From Flavobacteriales bacterium (lineage in GTDB: Bacteria > Bacteroidota > Bacteroidia > Flavobacteriales_F > PHOS-HE28): 64,000 nt of DNA. The stretch is from NCBI GenBank assembly GCA_016717225.1, contig JADKGB010000037.1, forward strand, positions 1 to 64,000, given 5' to 3'. Below, piece by piece: positions 60,923-64,000 of this stretch. Made by a program: the position numbers and the translations under genes. The number at the start of each line of letters is the position of its first letter. The stretch's first letter is position 1. The notes below the pieces were generated by a model. That model searched no databases. It had not been told where the DNA came from and saw only the letters and a program-made list of their open reading frames with translations.

Positions 60923-63115
60923 ATGCGAAACAGTTCCTCTTTTCTCCTTGCCGCAATTATCTCGACAAGCGCAAGCGCACAAGTTCTTTGCGACAGCCTT
61001 GTGCAAGCCTCCTTTTCAGTGACCACACAAGGGAACGTGGTTGTGTTGTCGAGCACCTCCTGGACAGCCTTTCCCAACTCAACCACCTACGAGTGGAGCA
61101 CAGGCGATGGTGCGACGGTCAACGGGCAAACGGTCACGTACATATATTCAGGGCCGGGCAACTATCTCGTGTGTTTGTATGCCCTGGTAGAGGGGTGTGT
61201 GGATACGGTGTGCCAAGTGGTGAACATTGGAAATGAGTCCCCCTGTAGTGAGGCCCAGGTCGCATTCACGTGGGCCTCCAGCGGGAACGCGATCGTTCAA
61301 TTTGACGCATACAGCAGCCCTCAAGCCATCGGCTATCTCTGGGATTTTGGCGATGGCACTGTAGGCAATGGTGAGAACCCCGTGCACTCATACCAGGAAC
61401 AAGGATCCTATGAAGTGTGCTTGAGCGCGTGGACCTGGAACCAGCAGACCCAGGACACTTGTTGGGCCGAAGAATGCCTTTTGGTAGTGGCATCCGGCAC
61501 CGAAGAACCCTGTGATGCCTTGCAGGCCGATCTCATTGCCTATGTTTTAATGGGGGGTGTGCAGTTCTCGAACACTACCACCGGCACGGGCTTCCAGACC
61601 ACATGGAGCTGGGCTTTCGGCGATGGGGCGGGCAGCAATGATGCACAGCCGTTCCATGTGTATCCGGGACCAGGCAATTACTTGGTATGCCTCACGGCCA
61701 TCAGTATCTACGAGCAGCAGGGTGGTGGTTTGATCACCTGCGTTGATTCCGTCTGTCAGGAAATAACTGTCCCGGTTGAAGGAACACCCTGTGACAGCCT
61801 GACCGCAGAGTTCACCGCATGGCCGAGTGGCTTGGGTGTGAATTTCCAGAACGCGGTGATAGAACCCTCCTGGTCCTACCATTGGTACTTCGATGATGGA
61901 AGCGAAGGGGCCGGGCCGAACCCATTCCACCTGTACCCTGATACCGGCTGGTACGTTGTCTGTCTTGTTGTTGGGACCTATGACCCGCTGGCAGAGGATA
62001 GCTGCTTCGCCGAATACTGCACGGGGATCCAACTGGGCGGTGGTGGTTCTCCTTGCGATAGTCTGAGCGCGGATTTCTGGTGGCAACAAGGTGGCGGTCC
62101 GACAAACATCTTTTTTTCGGCTACTTCGGGTAACGCAAGCCACTGGCTCTGGACCTTTGGCGACGGCTCCTCCTCGGACGATGGGCCTCAGGGGACGCAT
62201 GAGTACACCGAACCGGGAACGTATCAACTCTGTCTTACTGCTTGGTATCCGATCCAGGGAACGCAGGACACTTGTTCAGCGACCTCCTGCCAGTGGGTCA
62301 CGTTCGGAGGTTCACCTTGTGACGGCTTGGAGGCTGGTTTCCAAGCGAATGTTGGGGATGTGACTGTTTGGTTCTCCAACACAACCATCGGCACAGGCTT
62401 CCAGACCACTTGGCTCTGGGACTTCGGCGACGGCACAACGAGCAATGACGCACAACCCTCACACATCTTCCCAGGACTGGACACGTATGAGGTTTGCCTG
62501 ACGGTCACCAGCATCTTCGAGCAGCCAGGGGGCGGCATCATCACTTGTCAGGACAGCTATTGCCAGTCTGTGGTCACCGGCGGCACCACGCCATGCGACA
62601 ACTTGTGGACGGCCAGCTTCGAGTTCGGGAATCAAGGCAATGTCTACACGTTCTTCAACACAAGCAACACCGAAGGCGCTGTGGTAAGCACTCAGTGGGC
62701 GTTCGGGGACGGAACCTTCGGTGATGGCTCACAACTCATCCACACCTATACAACATCCGGCAACTACACCATATGCATGACCATCACCGGCATCGCACCC
62801 GGTACTAACGACACCTGCCAAGTGGAGCTTTGCCAGAACATCGAGATCTCAGTGGGCATCGAAGACGTAATTGGATCACTTCCGATCAACGTTTGGCCTC
62901 AACCTTTCGATGACGCGGTGCGATTAGAGGGCGAAGACTTGCGCGGCAACACGCGTTATACGCTTATGGATATGACCGGGCGTATCATGAATGACCGCCT
63001 CGTTTTGTCGCAGGATCGTATAACGCTGGACTACTCAGGTCTTACGGCAGGCACCTACTTGCTGCGCCTGCGCAATGGACATGTCGACCGTTCACTGCGT
63101 GTGATGAAACACTAG
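60923..63115 (+). CDS. Seven-PKD-repeat T9SS-exported surface protein
   Basis: 730 residues with signal FLLAAIISTSASAQ. Seven PKD domains of about 85-90 residues fill residues 20-640, each opening with a PC(D/S)xLxA(x)F-like segment and containing W(x)(F/T)GDG and a paired C(L/M)...C. Domains 3 and 6 share near-identical blocks (SNTTTGTGFQTTW and SNTTIGTGFQTTW; SIYEQQGGGLITC and SIFEQPGGGIITC). A T9SS type A domain ends the protein (PINVWPQPFDDAVRLEG ... GTYLLRLRNGHVDRSLRVM). ATG 60923 is chosen over a TTG at 60914. It follows the previous gene by 72 bases. Probably an adhesin or a protease-resistant stalk. Confidence 0.85.
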   Translation: MRNSSSFLLAAIISTSASAQVLCDSLVQASFSVTTQGNVVVLSSTSWTAFPNSTTYEWSTGDGATVNGQTVTYIYSGPGNYLVCLYALVEGCVDTVCQVVNIGNESPCSEAQVAFTWASSGNAIVQFDAYSSPQAIGYLWDFGDGTVGNGENPVHSYQEQGSYEVCLSAWTWNQQTQDTCWAEECLLVVASGTEEPCDALQADLIAYVLMGGVQFSNTTTGTGFQTTWSWAFGDGAGSNDAQPFHVYPGPGNYLVCLTAISIYEQQGGGLITCVDSVCQEITVPVEGTPCDSLTAEFTAWPSGLGVNFQNAVIEPSWSYHWYFDDGSEGAGPNPFHLYPDTGWYVVCLVVGTYDPLAEDSCFAEYCTGIQLGGGGSPCDSLSADFWWQQGGGPTNIFFSATSGNASHWLWTFGDGSSSDDGPQGTHEYTEPGTYQLCLTAWYPIQGTQDTCSATSCQWVTFGGSPCDGLEAGFQANVGDVTVWFSNTTIGTGFQTTWLWDFGDGTTSNDAQPSHIFPGLDTYEVCLTVTSIFEQPGGGIITCQDSYCQSVVTGGTTPCDNLWTASFEFGNQGNVYTFFNTSNTEGAVVSTQWAFGDGTFGDGSQLIHTYTTSGNYTICMTITGIAPGTNDTCQVELCQNIEISVGIEDVIGSLPINVWPQPFDDAVRLEGEDLRGNTRYTLMDMTGRIMNDRLVLSQDRITLDYSGLTAGTYLLRLRNGHVDRSLRVMKH

Positions 63116-63123
63116 ACCGTGAT

Positions 63124-63174
63124 CACTATGAACACGAAGGGCTCCCATAACAGGAGCCCTTCGTGTTCATAGTG
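63124..63174. terminator. Perfect 22-bp bidirectional hairpin
   Basis: Arms 63124-63145 and 63153-63174 pair without mismatch around a 7-base loop (CATAACA). It lies between the PKD gene and the convergent second ssb, 13 bases before the latter's stop, and so probably ends transcription from both sides. Outer bases of the arms include GAACACGAAGG, similar to the OmpA terminator. Confidence 0.85.
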
Positions 63175-63186
63175 GACCAGGCCGGC

Positions 63187-63558
63187 TCACAACATTGCCA
63201 CACCTGTAGATGCGGCATTCGCGGACCGCTCGACCACAGAGAAGTTGTTCATGACCACTTCAGTGAAGTACCGCTTCTGGCCATCCTTGCCCTCGTAACT
63301 GCCGTGAACAAGGCGGCCATCCAATGAAATTCGGCTTCCCTTCTTCAGCATTTGCATGACCTCATCGGCACTTTTGCCCCAAGCCGTGATCTGGTGCCAC
63401 TGGGTGTCTTCTTTGCTGTTCCCGTTACCAAAGCTGAACTGCTCGGTTGTAGCCAGGCTGAAGCGGGCCCTGCGCTTACCGCCTTCGAATTCGCGCACCT
63501 CGGGGTCTTTGCCCAAATTGCCCATCAATTGTACTCGGTTGGTGATCGTCGTTTCCAT
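63187..63558 (-). CDS. Single-stranded DNA-binding protein (paralogue 2)
   Basis: 123 residues. One OB fold: TNRVQLMGNLGKDPEVREF, ARFSLATTEQFSFGNGNSK, TQWHQITAWGKSADEVMQML and ISLDGRLVHGSYEGKDGQK. The C-terminus (AASTGVAML) again lacks an acidic tip. It is about half identical to the ssb at 56743 and shares its unusual upstream element. Which of the two is the replicative protein cannot be told from the sequence. Confidence 0.94.
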   Translation of the reverse strand: METTITNRVQLMGNLGKDPEVREFEGGKRRARFSLATTEQFSFGNGNSKEDTQWHQITAWGKSADEVMQMLKKGSRISLDGRLVHGSYEGKDGQKRYFTEVVMNNFSVVERSANAASTGVAML

Positions 63559-63660
63559 TCTCGTTCTTTTTTGCCCGGCTCCTTGGCCTCACTATGTAGG
63601 CCACTCCGTGCTTGTTCATGTGTAGTGTTACGGTCGTTCTCTCCAGGCCTGGTTCGTTGA

Positions 63661-63734
63661 CCGCTGCAAACATCAGGGCCGCAGAATTCGATACTCGACC
63701 AGTAGACGTTTATAGCCGTTCATAGGCGTTTGTC
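63661..63734 (-). promoter_or_regulatory. ssb upstream element with three 10-bp repeats (copy 2)
   Basis: On the plus strand: CCGCTGCAAAC (63661-63671), a 27-base spacer, CCAGTA (63699-63704), and three adjacent 10-mers GACGTTTATA, GCCGTTCATA, GGCGTTTGTC (63705-63734). It has the same block order and exactly the same total length as the element at 57167-57240. It sits about 103 bases upstream of the ssb start in the sense direction. Confidence 0.7.
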
Positions 63735-63764
63735 GAACGGAAATGGAGCCTCCCCTCCGGCGGC

Positions 63765-63793
63765 TTGGGCTCACTTCGCACCCTCTATATTCG
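63765..63793 (+). promoter_or_regulatory. Candidate promoter of the second universal stress protein
   Basis: TTG at 63765-63767, an 18-base spacer, and TATATTCG at 63786-63793. The form matches the promoter proposed at 35256-35285. The leader would be about 33 bases. Confidence 0.45.
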
Positions 63794-63831
63794 CAAACTC
63801 CTAACAGTCCTCGACCTGCCTCTTTCACGCC

Positions 63832-64000
63832 ATGCCACATACAAATAAGAAGATCATCGTTCCTACCGATTTCACCAAGGTGGCGGATTGTGCGTTGAAC
63901 CATGCAAGCACGATGGCTTTGAGTATGGGGGCTGAAATTCATCTATTGCACATCGTGGCCAACAAAGAAGATGTGGATGAGGCGCGGACGAAACTTGCTA
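63832..64000 (+). CDS. Universal stress protein, cut by the window end
   Basis: The first 56 residues are seen. KKIIVPTDFTKVADCALNHA and ALSMGAEIHLLHIVANKEDV are typical of the first beta-alpha-beta unit of UspA proteins. The ATG at 63832 (MPHTNKK) fits the family start. It begins the next transcription unit after the divergent ssb. Confidence 0.87.
   Translation, partial: MPHTNKKIIVPTDFTKVADCALNHASTMALSMGAEIHLLHIVANKEDVDEARTKLA

Noticed and set aside
60923..63115. Regular repeats considered as a tandem DNA repeat element
   Set aside because: They are protein-level PKD modules of about 85-90 residues in one intact frame.

Overview
The window reads as a chromosomal segment of a moderately GC-rich member of the Bacteroidota, most likely a flavobacterial lineage. 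The grounds are type IX secretion (T9SS) C-terminal sorting domains on five large exported proteins, one of them of the gliding-motility (CHU_C) type; Bacteroidota-typical families (DUF4270, IPExxxVDY, short glycogen synthase, CHU_C); Bacteroidota-typical gene orders (glgA-like/DUF4270/glmS next to a divergent panC operon; acpP-fabF-rnc / IPExxxVDY-pyk); and several promoters that fit a TTG / TAnnTT(T/C)G pattern rather than TTGACA/TATAAT. No phage, integrase, CRISPR array or rRNA was seen.

Layout. 1-2.6 kb: two recognisable genes (an Xaa-Pro aminopeptidase and a DUF1801 protein), both broken by many small indels, with an unassigned kilobase between them. 2.76-6.4 kb: sdhC-sdhA-sdhB, with a hairpin element inserted exactly between sdhC and sdhA. 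6.5-9.3 kb: a tandem universal stress protein and a methionine-type aminotransferase/omega-amidase pair. 9.3-22 kb: mostly envelope genes on the minus strand (a 1664-residue gliding-type adhesin, a Big_5 lipoprotein translationally coupled to free-methionine-sulfoxide reductase, ComF, and a 1171-residue predicted outer-membrane protein). 22-26 kb: peptide-binding lipoprotein, OmpA lipoprotein and two uncharacterised genes. 26-34 kb: panC-flippase-rfaE2-radA operon, divergent from glycogen synthase-DUF4270-glmS. 34-41 kb: TM2 protein, superoxide dismutase, small lipoprotein, CtpA protease, dCMP deaminase, tRNA-Leu, glycyl-tRNA synthetase, a frameshifted PIG-V-like glycosyltransferase and DUF3109. 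41-51 kb: methyltransferase/T9SS pair, pyruvate kinase, IPExxxVDY, a YCF48-type T9SS protein, rnc, fabF, acpP, nitroreductase, purN. 51-57 kb: MarC, RNase HI, biotin carrier, PfkB kinase, tRNA-Asn, a DUF748/AsmA-like protein, ssb. 57-64 kb: an ECF sigma factor followed by a predicted trans-envelope anti-sigma/beta-barrel protein and two PKD-repeat T9SS proteins, then a second ssb and the start of a universal stress protein.

The most interesting signals are: (1) a gap-free 74-bp cis-element shared by both ssb paralogues, carrying three 10-bp-phased repeats; (2) a sigma factor operon in which one polypeptide appears to span cytoplasm, inner membrane, periplasm and outer membrane; (3) a GGTC tetranucleotide tract sitting exactly at the frameshift of a membrane glycosyltransferase, so that losing one unit restores the frame; (4) the hairpin plus duplicated start region between sdhC and sdhA. 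All domain calls come from reading the translated sequence; no database search was run.
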